Origin: Sinohyriopsis cumingii
Taxonomy: Eukaryota; Mollusca; Bivalvia; Unionida; Unionidae
Direction: 5' to 3'
DNA length: 64,000 bases
Assembly (NCBI GenBank): GCA_028554795.2
Contig: CM068841.1
Location: forward strand, 26,469,308-26,533,307
The position numbers were made by a program, and so were the translations under genes. Positions 28,987-37,559 of this stretch are shown here, piece after piece. The first letter of the stretch is position 1; the number at the start of each line of letters is the position of its first letter. Under the pieces are notes generated by a model, which ran no database searches, was not told the DNA's origin, and saw only the letters and a list, made by a program, of their open reading frames with translations.

Positions 28987-30429
28987 TTACATGTTTTCCA
29001 CTGGCGCATCAACGATTCTCATTCGTCCACCAACACCTTCTAGCAGCATTGATTTATCGCTGAGAATGACAGCAACCGCTCTATAATTGGCACCAGCCGG
29101 GGCTATACGAGCTCGGAAGTGTATATCAACGACGGATTGTCTCGTTAAATCAAGATGTTCCAGCGAAAAATAATAAATCGGATACAGGTTTTTAAAATCA
29201 AGTTGTGATATTTGCAAACCAGTGTCGACGTTTTGATCACGACCCATATACGACAGCAATCGATGGTACACACGTGCGATATGGTTGTCGCCGTAATTAA
29301 GCTGTATATCCTCGGATGGTTCCTGTTGTCCGTTTATTCTCAGCGAAACCTCCATGACTCCTAATCGATCAAATATCATATGGCTGCGTTCTTGACTGCC
29401 CAATCGTTCCCTATTCTGTAGCGCTATGAATATATGACGCGGGGCTGAAACACCCTGTTTTGATGCTAGGTGCCATGTAAACGTATCGGCGACGTTATCC
29501 TCTTTAGCATCAGTTGTTACCGTTAGCCAACTCAACAGCGATTTCCCTCCCTGTTCCATAAATGCTAACAATCGTGCTTCCGTGGTAACTGATGGAGTCA
29601 GCACCGGCATCCACAATGCCATTTTAGTTAAAATGACTTTACCGGCAGCGACGCCAGCAGCATGCCATATTGCATTGTTATCATCGCCCCTTCGCGTCAG
29701 CGCGATTGTATGCTTAGCCCCATAGACAACTTTTCTAACATTTCTGCAGAATCCAAATATGTGATGGAGTGGAATCGCGCATGAAAACTGTCGGCGTGGT
29801 CCTTGTAACATTCCTACTCGTGCTGCGAATCCTAGATTGTAATCATTGTTGGTGCTTTTTATAATATTGAAATTAGCGCCTGGTCTTGCTCTGCGGTCTG
29901 GATTGGCTGCTTCAGCCTGTGGGTCAACTGCGGTATCTCTTTCCACCAGCACGTTAATGTACTGAATATGATCAGCGTTATCGGTGGAGTCCTTTGCGAA
30001 CATTATAGATGGGCCCGCCGATCTTGTATAATCATCCGAGTATCTCGCCAACCCAATTATCGTCGTTGCAACATCAACCTCGCGTTCTATTGATTCAATT
30101 TCTCGCCCGTCAATAAGATATCTAGCGCTCTCAAATAACGCCATGATACCGTTGTTGACGAAGCCAACTCGAACACGATGGTCATCTGCGTATGGTGCAT
30201 TATCGGCGGCATTTGTCACGAGTTCTCCCTCAATTTCGATAAACGCTTCACACGGCAGAAAGTATTTACTGGTATCTTGGACCTGAAGTTCAATTCGCGA
30301 TCGTAGGTCGGGTTGCGCTGCATAATAAGAATAATATTGATAATCACGGACAGAATCATCCCTGCGCACTGGGGCATCCATATCAAACGCGGGATCAGCG
30401 GTACGCGCAAACATTCTATTATTTATCAT
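28987..30429 (-). CDS. Major capsid protein (double jelly-roll)
   Basis: 480 residues, ATG at 30,429. The N-terminus has DYQYYSYYAAQPDLRSRIELQVQDTSKYFLP in pieces, EAFIEIEGEL, then NNGIMALFESARYLIDGREIESIEREVDVATTI, which matches the pattern of major capsid proteins of one large Polinton lineage (I-x-I-x-QD...YL-x-IEG-L; NN-x-x-xLF-x-x-RY-x-NG-x-EI). Later segments include LHHIFGFCRNVRKVVYGAKH and a C-terminal LDLTRQSVVDIHFR. It forms the hexameric capsid shell. The sequence is clearly a different lineage from the capsid fragment at 12,351-12,821. The frame is intact, and the gene lies between pVI-like and membrane-active protein genes. Confidence 0.8.
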   Translation of the reverse strand: MINNRMFARTADPAFDMDAPVRRDDSVRDYQYYSYYAAQPDLRSRIELQVQDTSKYFLPCEAFIEIEGELVTNAADNAPYADDHRVRVGFVNNGIMALFESARYLIDGREIESIEREVDVATTIIGLARYSDDYTRSAGPSIMFAKDSTDNADHIQYINVLVERDTAVDPQAEAANPDRRARPGANFNIIKSTNNDYNLGFAARVGMLQGPRRQFSCAIPLHHIFGFCRNVRKVVYGAKHTIALTRRGDDNNAIWHAAGVAAGKVILTKMALWMPVLTPSVTTEARLLAFMEQGGKSLLSWLTVTTDAKEDNVADTFTWHLASKQGVSAPRHIFIALQNRERLGSQERSHMIFDRLGVMEVSLRINGQQEPSEDIQLNYGDNHIARVYHRLLSYMGRDQNVDTGLQISQLDFKNLYPIYYFSLEHLDLTRQSVVDIHFRARIAPAGANYRAVAVILSDKSMLLEGVGGRMRIVDAPVENM

Positions 30430-30439
30430 GTTGATGTTT

Positions 30440-30937
30440 TCAATTGCGATTTTTTCGTCGTAAATTCTTTGAATTTAAACCACTCCCCGCTATCGCGTTC
30501 ATGAGCGCGTTGGTTGCCGCATCGGCGGATGGCGAAGTCGTCGCCAACGACTGAGTCGTCGCCAACGACTCTAATTTTTCTTCCACGGCGTTATTTATTA
30601 CTTTACTGACATTTGCAGGCATCACTGTCGTTGATGGCATTACCGGTGGTTTCTGTTTTTTTCTCCTGAATTTCACCAATGACATTAGTTTGTCCCGCGC
30701 GGCTGAAAACGCCCTTCCGGCAACATCTCCAATAGCACTAATACCTTTATCACGAATAACATCAATAGCCTTCATTCCTAATTGTTTGGCTAACGGCGCT
30801 ACTTTTGGAGCCATTCTTGTAAATAACCCCGCAATGGTGCTACCGAGACCATCTCCATAGTACGCACGGTAAACAGGCAATCGCGAGTTTACCACGTAGA
30901 CGAGTACTGGTTTATCGTGGTTGTAGTGTATGATCAT
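30440..30937 (-). CDS. pVI/pX-like minor virion protein
   Basis: 165 residues from the ATG at 30,937 (the open frame extends 5 codons upstream without an ATG). Starts hydrophilic, then YYGDGLGSTIAGLFTRMAPK and amphipathic helices, a basic stretch (KFRRKKQKPP, about residues 91-100), and an Ala/Thr/Ser-rich tail ending RRKNRN. GxGLG followed by amphipathic helices is typical of Polinton and adenovirus pVI/pX-type cement or membrane-lytic proteins. A small duplication in the tail repeats SLATT. Directly upstream of the capsid gene, 10 bases apart. Confidence 0.6.
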   Translation of the reverse strand: MIIHYNHDKPVLVYVVNSRLPVYRAYYGDGLGSTIAGLFTRMAPKVAPLAKQLGMKAIDVIRDKGISAIGDVAGRAFSAARDKLMSLVKFRRKKQKPPVMPSTTVMPANVSKVINNAVEEKLESLATTQSLATTSPSADAATNALMNAIAGSGLNSKNLRRKNRN

Positions 30938-30963
30938 CCTTATTAAAAACACCAGTTTTCCAA

Positions 30964-31905
30964 TTAATCATCCACGAGTTCGTCTATGAGCGTTCGATAT
31001 GCATTAATGTCCATAATACCGCCTGCAAATAACCGCTTGCAAATATCAGCGGCCTCATTGATTATTTCCGGAGAGTTATTTCCGGCTCGTTTTCCTCCGA
31101 TTAGTACTTCCAGCCGTGATATATCACTGAGAACACTATTAGGACAGGTAACGCCGTAGGATTCTTTACCAACAGAGTATCCTTTTCCTTTTTTTGGTGT
31201 TATACTCTTAACTTCCTTGTGGAATGCGTCGTAATCGGATTTACTACGATGTGGTAATGCATCTTTATGTTTACTCGCTAAATACACTATTCTTGCCCAG
31301 TCCTTTAACGACTTTATATTTTTCTCGTAACCGCTATTGATATGCTTCTTATCTCGTATGCTCTTAGCAAAATTGTTGGCAGCAAAATTAATTAATTCTT
31401 CCCTGTTGCTGAAGCCTCTAATTTCATCTATTGTGCTCTTCTTGAGTACAATACGGGGTATATTCCCCTCTTTTTCTTCCGGTATTTCTTCTTCTGGTGT
31501 TTCTTCGGGTATTTCTTCTTCTGGTTCTTTCGCAGTAGCACCTAATTCTTCCTCGTCGGCCATTGTAACATAAGGTTCTTGTGGTTCGGTTATAGCGAGT
31601 GGTGGTGGCCTCCGTGTTGTAGCAGCCGCTATTTTTGCAGGGAGTGTTTCTAAAGACCTTTTTGTTTGTTCGGTCTGAGCCGCTATCTTTTCAAGCGCAC
31701 CAAGAACGGGTACAGTTGCCGCCGTAACATCCTTAGTCGCTTTAGTTACCGGGGCAAATAACTGTTCGCTTCCAACAGTAAAATCAGTTTGCATTTGTTG
31801 TCGCGTTTGAAGTTTCTCTCTCACCCTGTCTCGTAACGGTATAAACTTTCTAAGCGCTGCTAGCCGCTCTCTGGCTAGCCGAGTAGTAAGTGATTCACCT
31901 ACCAT
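30964..31905 (-). CDS. Helical scaffold-like virion protein
   Basis: 313 residues, ATG at 31,905 directly preceded by TTTACAATA. N-terminal ~110 residues are helical and basic with coiled-coil character (LARERLAALRKFIPLRDRVR). Residues about 120-145 are a Glu/Pro repeat. The C-terminal ~140 residues form a globular domain (GFSNREELINFAANNFAKSI; EVLIGGKRAGNNSPEI; GGIMDINAYRTLIDEL). The last block (LGG-x-x-AGN-S-E-x-xNE) recurs in Polinton structural proteins. Likely a scaffold or core protein; function inferred from layout only. Confidence 0.45.
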   Translation of the reverse strand: MVGESLTTRLARERLAALRKFIPLRDRVREKLQTRQQMQTDFTVGSEQLFAPVTKATKDVTAATVPVLGALEKIAAQTEQTKRSLETLPAKIAAATTRRPPPLAITEPQEPYVTMADEEELGATAKEPEEEIPEETPEEEIPEEKEGNIPRIVLKKSTIDEIRGFSNREELINFAANNFAKSIRDKKHINSGYEKNIKSLKDWARIVYLASKHKDALPHRSKSDYDAFHKEVKSITPKKGKGYSVGKESYGVTCPNSVLSDISRLEVLIGGKRAGNNSPEIINEAADICKRLFAGGIMDINAYRTLIDELVDD

Positions 31906-31929
31906 TATTGTAAATTGATCCGCAATTTT

Positions 31930-32310
31930 CTAATTTTCCGCCGAGTGTACCATCGGGGGCTCCACGGAGTTTTCGTCTATAATCCTTCTAATGTTTTTGA
32001 TCTTACTAGAAATCTCCCGGCGTCGTTCATAAACACGTCCGAGTTTTTTTCGTATTATTTCAACGGCAGTAAATAGTCCAATGAATGCATTTGCGTCATT
32101 GTGGTACAGGTTCTCATTAATCGTATGTTGTAATCGTTTTATAAAAAAATACTCGCGGGCCAGGGTAAAACGCCCCCGTTTCGACTGTTCGTTAATAATC
32201 TCATAATCGGATAATATTTTTTCACTGTCGAGACCATCAGATAATTCAATTCCTTGATTTTTTAATTTTGAAATCTCAGTTAATATATTATTGATGTCTT
32301 CGATATTCAT
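31930..32310 (-). CDS. Small helical protein, first gene of the leftward cluster
   Basis: 126 residues from the ATG at 32,310 (the open frame runs 11 codons further upstream without ATG). Mostly charged helix: IEDINNILTEISKLKNQG, then REYFFIKRLQHTINENLY and RKKLGRVYERRREISSKIKN. No recognised family. It sits at the promoter-proximal end of the capsid gene cluster, 24 bases before the scaffold-like gene. Could be a virion component or regulator. Confidence 0.45.
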   Translation of the reverse strand: MNIEDINNILTEISKLKNQGIELSDGLDSEKILSDYEIINEQSKRGRFTLAREYFFIKRLQHTINENLYHNDANAFIGLFTAVEIIRKKLGRVYERRREISSKIKNIRRIIDENSVEPPMVHSAEN

Positions 32311-32433
32311 TATTCTTATAAAACATCTTATTTCTAATATCAAAAATTTTAATAAAATTTAAGTTAAAATTTAATAAAATTTAAGTTAAAATTTAATAAA
32401 ATTATTGGGGCCATTTTTGACCCCGTTTTTTGT

Positions 32434-32549
32434 ATGGACAGTACAATGCCGTAGATCTCCACTCGAGTGTTGTGGCAGATTGCAGGCATACATGGACAGT
32501 ACAATGCCGTAGATCTCCACTCGAGTGTTGTGGCAGATTACAGGCATAT
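32434..32549. repeat. 58-bp tandem duplication
   Basis: Two copies differing at very few positions, starting ATGGACAGTACAATGCCGTA at 32,434 and 32,492. Each contains the palindrome CACTCGAGTG. Confidence 0.9.
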
Positions 32550-32554
32550 ACATA

Positions 32555-32690
32555 TACTTAATTAAGGACATTCACATCTTGGAACCCCAAAGCATACATC
32601 TCCGGGAGGGAGGCCTAGGGTGACAAACGTCATCGTAGACCGCCCAGAAGATATGCTTGGGGGACATCACTACATGTACTTAATTAAGGA
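32555..32690. repeat. Hairpin flanked by 14-bp direct repeats
   Basis: TACTTAATTAAGGA at 32,555-32,568 and again at 32,677-32,690. Between them an imperfect inverted repeat pairs CCCCAAAGCATA with its counterpart ending TATGCTTGGGG. This could be a small inserted hairpin element or a functional iteron-like structure. Confidence 0.55.
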
Positions 32691-32775
32691 TGAATATATT
32701 TACAATGAAATGATTGATGGATGATGGGACGGCACAAGACAGCACAAACATAAAACGGCGGGGCGGAACTCTACG

Positions 32776-32893
32776 GCCAATTCAACCAATCAAAAGCAAC
32801 CCAATTAAATTAACCCGGTTGCATGATTGTGAACAAAAGACAACCACACGCCCGGGTCAAGAGCGTGGGTTAGTTTTGATTAGTTGAATTGGC
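32776..32893. repeat. 28-bp imperfect inverted repeat with 62-bp spacer
   Basis: Left arm 32,776-32,803, right arm 32,866-32,893, three mismatches by my count. The right arm runs into the perfect palindrome GGCTTTCGAAAGCC (32,891-32,904). CCAAT motifs lie in the left arm. Confidence 0.7.
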
Positions 32894-32925
32894 TTTCGAA
32901 AGCCCCAGGCTTATAACGAGTCATC

Positions 32926-32937
32926 TTGTATATAAAG
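32926..32937 (+). promoter_or_regulatory. TATA box
   Basis: TGTATATAAAGT on the plus strand downstream of the CCAAT-bearing inverted repeat. No frame starts soon after it. An AATAAA lies about 120 bases downstream, so any transcript would be short and non-coding unless it reads through. Confidence 0.35.
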
Positions 32938-33175
32938 TGACTAATACAGCGGCGTCAGTCACAAGGTGTGTGTTAATTTGAATTCCCTTGAATCGTTTGA
33001 ATCCTTAAATACTTATTAATGGTGTTTCACGGCATTTAAATGAAACCAAATACTCAAATAAAACATTAAAAAAAAGAATACAGCTGTTAGATAATAGCGT
33101 GTATTTCATTAGTTTTCATCGTAAAATGATTAATTAATCGCAACATTAATTGGACTTCAAGGGACGTAACTCTTG

Positions 33176-33703
33176 TCATGCGACGCTATCACAAAACGAG
33201 TTATCTCCCTTTGATGTTATATATGAAAATCGAATTCTGTGACCCGTCTTTTTTGAGATCGCTGTTTTAGTTATATTCTCCGCAACATCTAAAACTGATT
33301 TACTACAAATATCGAAGTATTTACCAGCCGCATTCATAGAGCGAAATATTTTTTCCTCGTGCGTTATTGTATCAAATGACTTTACGGGTTTTGCCTTTCT
33401 CATCCCTCCTGTTTTTCCAAATTTGGAATTTTGACTCGGTGTAACAGCTCTTAGATTACACAGTCTGTTATTTTGAGGACATCCATCAATGTGATCAATA
33501 ACGAGACCGTCGTTGATCAGTCCGTTAAACGCTTCATACACCATCCTGTGAATAAGACAGATTTTTTTCCCAGCATTAAATCGCAAGTATCCGTGATTAT
33601 TTACGGTACCAACCGGCTTCTTCAGTCTGCGGTTTCTAACAATACCGTCGCGAGATGCCTCGTAATTAACAAACACAGGGTGAGGTCTGAACTCTTGGTC
33701 CAT
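33176..33703 (-). CDS. Free-standing HNH endonuclease (NUMOD-type, homing-like)
   Basis: 175 residues, ATG at 33,703. An N-terminal NUMOD4-like segment (NYEASRDGIVRNRR) is followed by the HNH core: LIHRMVYEAF, VIDHIDGCPQNN, LCNLRAVTPSQNS, with His and Asn ligands in the usual places. A NUMOD1/IENR1-like DNA-binding tail follows (FRSMNAAGKYFDICSKSV). This order is typical of phage and giant-virus homing endonucleases. Its start is 14 bases from the stop of the zinc-protein gene. It may be a selfish passenger or may have been co-opted by the element. A second, different HNH domain is fused to the polymerase. Confidence 0.8.
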   Translation of the reverse strand: MDQEFRPHPVFVNYEASRDGIVRNRRLKKPVGTVNNHGYLRFNAGKKICLIHRMVYEAFNGLINDGLVIDHIDGCPQNNRLCNLRAVTPSQNSKFGKTGGMRKAKPVKSFDTITHEEKIFRSMNAAGKYFDICSKSVLDVAENITKTAISKKTGHRIRFSYITSKGDNSFCDSVA

Positions 33704-33716
33704 TTGTATAATAATA

Positions 33717-34040
33717 CTACTTGTCTAATTTATTATTTGGTTTAATTATGAATCTTTCAACGTAGTCTTGGGGGGTTTTGATGACGAAGTCGGCGGTGGG
33801 GTTGATGACGGCGTTTTTAATTCGCTTGTCATAATAGCGTTTTAGTTCCCTGTATCGCTTTCCGCCACAATTGATACACAACTGTGATTTTCCTCTTACA
33901 CCGACGTGGCAAACCAAGCACGGGAGGGGGCCAAGAGAACCATTACGAACGCTTTGTAAATGATACCCGCAGAATTCACCTCTACATGATTTATTGCACG
34001 GGGTTGTCGACCCAATCATCAACCATTTGCAGTGATTCAT
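33717..34040 (-). CDS. Cysteine-rich zinc protein
   Basis: 107 residues from the ATG at 34,040 (another in-frame ATG at 34,058). Cys/His pattern: NHCKW, CNKSCRGEFCGYH, PCLVC, LCINC, consistent with at least two zinc sites in the first ~65 residues, then a basic helix and tail. Short Cys-rich proteins starting M-N-x-CKW recur in Polinton-type elements, with unknown role. Divergent from the polymerase gene with about 40 bases between starts. Confidence 0.55.
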   Translation of the reverse strand: MNHCKWLMIGSTTPCNKSCRGEFCGYHLQSVRNGSLGPLPCLVCHVGVRGKSQLCINCGGKRYRELKRYYDKRIKNAVINPTADFVIKTPQDYVERFIIKPNNKLDK

Positions 34041-34079
34041 TATACTATATTCTTTCATTTAAATACTTGTTTTAATTAT

Positions 34080-37000
34080 ATGGATGAGTTCGAGAGATTG
34101 GCAGCAATTAAACCCCGGAAAAATATTAGGTTTAATCTCGATAGAGTCCTCAAGGACACACCAAAAGCGTTAATAAACGATAAAACCCTGTTGAGTAAAA
34201 TACGCGATTGTATCAATGAATTCAAGCGTGATGGCGCATCTCACAGTTGGTCAACATTTCGAATTGATGGCATTGTTGATGCTACCATGAACGACAACCG
34301 CGCAGCAATGATAATATCACAACTTGACGGTAAAAGGTATTTCTTCAGAGTAAAATTCATTGTCCGGGTGGAATCAGGCGATTGGATCATGCGTGATAAA
34401 TTTGAACCAGTTCTCAGCGACAAGAAAACAGTCACTGTCAGCCGCGACTCCAAGCCGGGGTTGTTAACCGGAATTGACAAACCATACTATGAACGAGCGT
34501 ATCCTGAAACAGCAGTTGTTTATGGAATATACCCGTTAAATAAGAAACCTGATATCGGAAAACTGAAACCGATGAAACAGTCAACTGGGATAAATTGTGT
34601 AGCAGAACGAATAATAGAGCATTTTACAAATGCGTGTCGAGGAAACAAATTGACTGATTTACGTCGTAGCAAAATCAACCAGTGGGAACTAACCGTAAAA
34701 GAGCGTGGAGCGACCATCAGCGACATAGCGAGATTAGAAACATCGCTGAGATTTCCAATAACCGTTACAACGATAACCGGTGAAGTATTATACGAATCGA
34801 AGTATAAATCGAATGGAGCCCCAATCAAAATTATTGATCATAACGAACACGCATGGACGCCCGTGATCACAATATTTCCACGGGATAGAACAGTAAAGTA
34901 TATACCCGAAGAATTCCTGGGAGAACAATTCTCCAAGGACGGTTTTCTCGCGGAGAGGAAACTATTTGATGCTATTGCCTACTTGTGTAAAAACGACCCT
35001 GTATCAGTGTGGTTACTTCGCAGCGCTGAAAACGATGCGGATACCTTTGATCAGTTTGTAAGACCAAACGGTGAATTATATCGCACTGAAGCATTTCACA
35101 ACAGGATGAAAAAAACCGCCATGGAATTTGAAGAGCATGATGAACAACTGCTAACAAATTGTTTTACGATTCCATCGGTTGTAGCTCATGTTGCAGCAAG
35201 GAAAAATGCGTGGAGACCAACGCGCAAGGAATTTCTACCGGATGTACAATCCAGTTGTTTGGAATACTATCACGGTGGACTATGGAACACTGAATACAAC
35301 CGCGACGCTATGATCTCGGTTGATATGGTTGCCTGTTATCCAGCGAGTTTTCTCGGGTATGGATCCGCCGCTGAGTACTTTAGACGATTTGGACACCCCA
35401 GTCATGAAATGACTCGTGTTGCTATTAATGGACCACTGCCTGATTTTGATTTAACCGGATTCGCTCGCATAGTATCATTTGAATTCGCGGCAGGACTCCA
35501 TCGCTGTTGCTATATTTGGATCGGTAGACACATGGCTGAAAAGAGATGGCTGCCAATAGCGCTGCTACGGTATATGATTGATTGTAGCATGCTAGTTTCG
35601 TTGATTGTCAGTGACGCGATTATATCATACCGGGCACAGACTGAAGTCTGGTTACCAGAACCGGAGCGTCTAGATAGCATAATTGACGAGTCCAGAAAAA
35701 ACATTGATGCCGACGAGGAATATATCATCGAATGGTCCAGGAGGATATTTAACCAACGAAACCGCGAGGCAAAAGATCTCGGTAGAAGAATAATTGGTAA
35801 GTTCACACAAGGTGGAAAAAACCACGACTACAAACGATATTGCTCACGGCTGATTATAGATGACGCAGAATATGATTTCGTAATCAAGGACACAGTGGCA
35901 AAAAATAGATACGTGAACTGCAAAACAGCTTTCTTGTCCAATGGAACGAGGTTGGGTACAGTTGTTACCTACAGCGATGGAGACAGCCCGGCGTATCCAC
36001 ATTTGAGGGCGTCTATGCTGGGATATGCCGCTATCAATTTATTCTCGATGATAAATAGATTTCCCGATACCGCGGTTAGAGTAGCCGTTGATTCGTTTTA
36101 TGTTGACGTAGCGTATAAGGAAAACGTAGCCGAGTTTACTAGTCCGGACGAGAGTTGGGGTACATGGAGAATTAAAAATGAAATACGACGCGATTATTCC
36201 CCGTCAGCAGATGTCACCGTTGAGAACAACTATTTACGCGGTGATAAATTGTCAGAATGGTCTAATGCACCATCGTGTTCTGATCCAATTTGTAGACACA
36301 AGACGGTTTATTTAAGCGGCTGTGGCGGGTCAGGAAAGACGACTCGGGCAATTGAATTATTTCGAACGCGGGCAAGTATAATCGTGCTTACACCGACCCA
36401 TAGACTAGCGCGAGAGATAAAACAACGAAATGTTGACGCCGTTACTTATCACAGCTTTTTTCGATACAGCGGCGGTGAGTGGACTCCTGATCGAATGGGT
36501 GAAAAATTTATTCCCGACATTATCATCTGGGATGAGATATGTACTGTTTCGTTAGATACTTTACAAATGTTTCTTGAGTGGTTGCTGCGCGCGAATACAG
36601 CGGTAATTATGTGTGGGGACCATGGCCAACCACCACCATTTGTCGGCGAGGGTCCACATGATTGGTTAAGGGGTTTTGTGGACTATTATGAAGAAACCGA
36701 TACTGATTACCGAGCACTTGATGAACAACTGCGCGAGGTTAAGAAATTAATCAGATTACAGCCGGATAGAATTCAATGTGAAATAATTCGCGAGGTGATT
36801 CCGGAAACGCCGTTAAATGAATTCTGGGAAACATGGAGACCAAACGATTTGATTGTAGCGAGTAGAAAGATAGTCAGAGACACACTTCAGCGGAAGTTGT
36901 TTACGTTGCATAAGGAAAAGTTTCCAACGCGTCCAGTGCCGTTATGTTATAGACCCGCGGACACACGGCGGCAGAACATTGAAGTTGAAATTCCAGGCCG

Positions 37001-37559
37001 GACAGAAAAACAAATTCTCGTGCTGAATGATATCGTGCTCGTTGATATCAGCGTCGTCGAGGACGCGCTACGTGCTGATAAATCCCCGTGGACGCTAGGA
37101 TACGCAACAACAATACATTCCTCGCAGGGACTAACCATCACGGACACAATTGTTTGGATAGTTGATAATCGCATCGAATGGTCGAATCTAGTCTATCTTG
37201 CAGTGTCCAGAGTACGAAGGATAAATCAGCTTCGAAGAATTGTTATTGACGAAGCCACCGACGAAGCCGGCGACAAAGTCACCATCGATGCAAGCGTCAT
37301 TGATAGAAAACTCTCGGGTTACCGCCAACAGGATAAAAAAAAACAGCGGTGTTTTGATATTGATGCCGAATTAATAATCTCGCTACGACAACAACAGAAT
37401 AATCACTGCGCGAGTTGCAATTGTATAATGAGTTGGCGTTATTCGGATAAAGACACTCGCCAATTTACCGTGGATAGGATCGATAACAGTCTCGGTCATG
37501 TCAAAAACAATGTGAGGTTGACCTGTCTTGAGTGTAATAGACGCAACGGCGCTAGTTAA
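34080..37559 (+). CDS. PolB palm - SF1 helicase - HNH fusion replication protein
   Basis: 1,159 residues from the first ATG (34,080). Residues 1-390: no recognisable 3'-5' exonuclease motifs. YHGG at 397-400, palm motif A VDMVACYP with Asp415, motif B region GRRIIGKFTQGG (568-579) and motif C RVAVDSFY with Asp671; the first Asp of the usual DTD is replaced. Residues ~740-1055 are an SF1 Pif1/RecD-like helicase: Walker A GCGGSGKT (747-754), Walker B WDE (817-819), GDHGQPPP (846-853), TIHSSQG (1011-1017), AVSRVRR (1041-1047). Residues ~1109-1159 are an HNH domain (HCASC, DRID, CLECN). It should replicate the element. The stop overlaps that of the convergent integrase gene by 8 bases. A fossil relative lies at 13,980-15,545. 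Confidence 0.85.
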   Translation: MDEFERLAAIKPRKNIRFNLDRVLKDTPKALINDKTLLSKIRDCINEFKRDGASHSWSTFRIDGIVDATMNDNRAAMIISQLDGKRYFFRVKFIVRVESGDWIMRDKFEPVLSDKKTVTVSRDSKPGLLTGIDKPYYERAYPETAVVYGIYPLNKKPDIGKLKPMKQSTGINCVAERIIEHFTNACRGNKLTDLRRSKINQWELTVKERGATISDIARLETSLRFPITVTTITGEVLYESKYKSNGAPIKIIDHNEHAWTPVITIFPRDRTVKYIPEEFLGEQFSKDGFLAERKLFDAIAYLCKNDPVSVWLLRSAENDADTFDQFVRPNGELYRTEAFHNRMKKTAMEFEEHDEQLLTNCFTIPSVVAHVAARKNAWRPTRKEFLPDVQSSCLEYYHGGLWNTEYNRDAMISVDMVACYPASFLGYGSAAEYFRRFGHPSHEMTRVAINGPLPDFDLTGFARIVSFEFAAGLHRCCYIWIGRHMAEKRWLPIALLRYMIDCSMLVSLIVSDAIISYRAQTEVWLPEPERLDSIIDESRKNIDADEEYIIEWSRRIFNQRNREAKDLGRRIIGKFTQGGKNHDYKRYCSRLIIDDAEYDFVIKDTVAKNRYVNCKTAFLSNGTRLGTVVTYSDGDSPAYPHLRASMLGYAAINLFSMINRFPDTAVRVAVDSFYVDVAYKENVAEFTSPDESWGTWRIKNEIRRDYSPSADVTVENNYLRGDKLSEWSNAPSCSDPICRHKTVYLSGCGGSGKTTRAIELFRTRASIIVLTPTHRLAREIKQRNVDAVTYHSFFRYSGGEWTPDRMGEKFIPDIIIWDEICTVSLDTLQMFLEWLLRANTAVIMCGDHGQPPPFVGEGPHDWLRGFVDYYEETDTDYRALDEQLREVKKLIRLQPDRIQCEIIREVIPETPLNEFWETWRPNDLIVASRKIVRDTLQRKLFTLHKEKFPTRPVPLCYRPADTRRQNIEVEIPGRTEKQILVLNDIVLVDISVVEDALRADKSPWTLGYATTIHSSQGLTITDTIVWIVDNRIEWSNLVYLAVSRVRRINQLRRIVIDEATDEAGDKVTIDASVIDRKLSGYRQQDKKKQRCFDIDAELIISLRQQQNNHCASCNCIMSWRYSDKDTRQFTVDRIDNSLGHVKNNVRLTCLECNRRNGAS

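Larger units (their letters stand above)
32344..33175. promoter_or_regulatory. Structured non-coding control region (candidate origin/promoter)
   Basis: 832 bp without a usable frame. Holds three AT-rich ~21-bp repeats (32,360-32,402), a 58-bp tandem duplication (32,434-32,549), a hairpin with CCCCAA and TTGGGG arms (32,584-32,663) flanked by 14-bp direct repeats, a 28-bp imperfect inverted repeat (32,776-32,803 and 32,866-32,893) with CCAAT motifs, a perfect 14-bp palindrome (32,891-32,904), a TATATAAAG box (32,928) and an AATAAA (33,056). The leftward structural cluster starts from its left side. Replication or transcription control is inference. Confidence 0.5.

Noticed and set aside
34241..36000. 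Minus-strand open frames of 60-100 codons opposite the polymerase
   Set aside because: Shadows of a strongly supported 1,159-codon gene.
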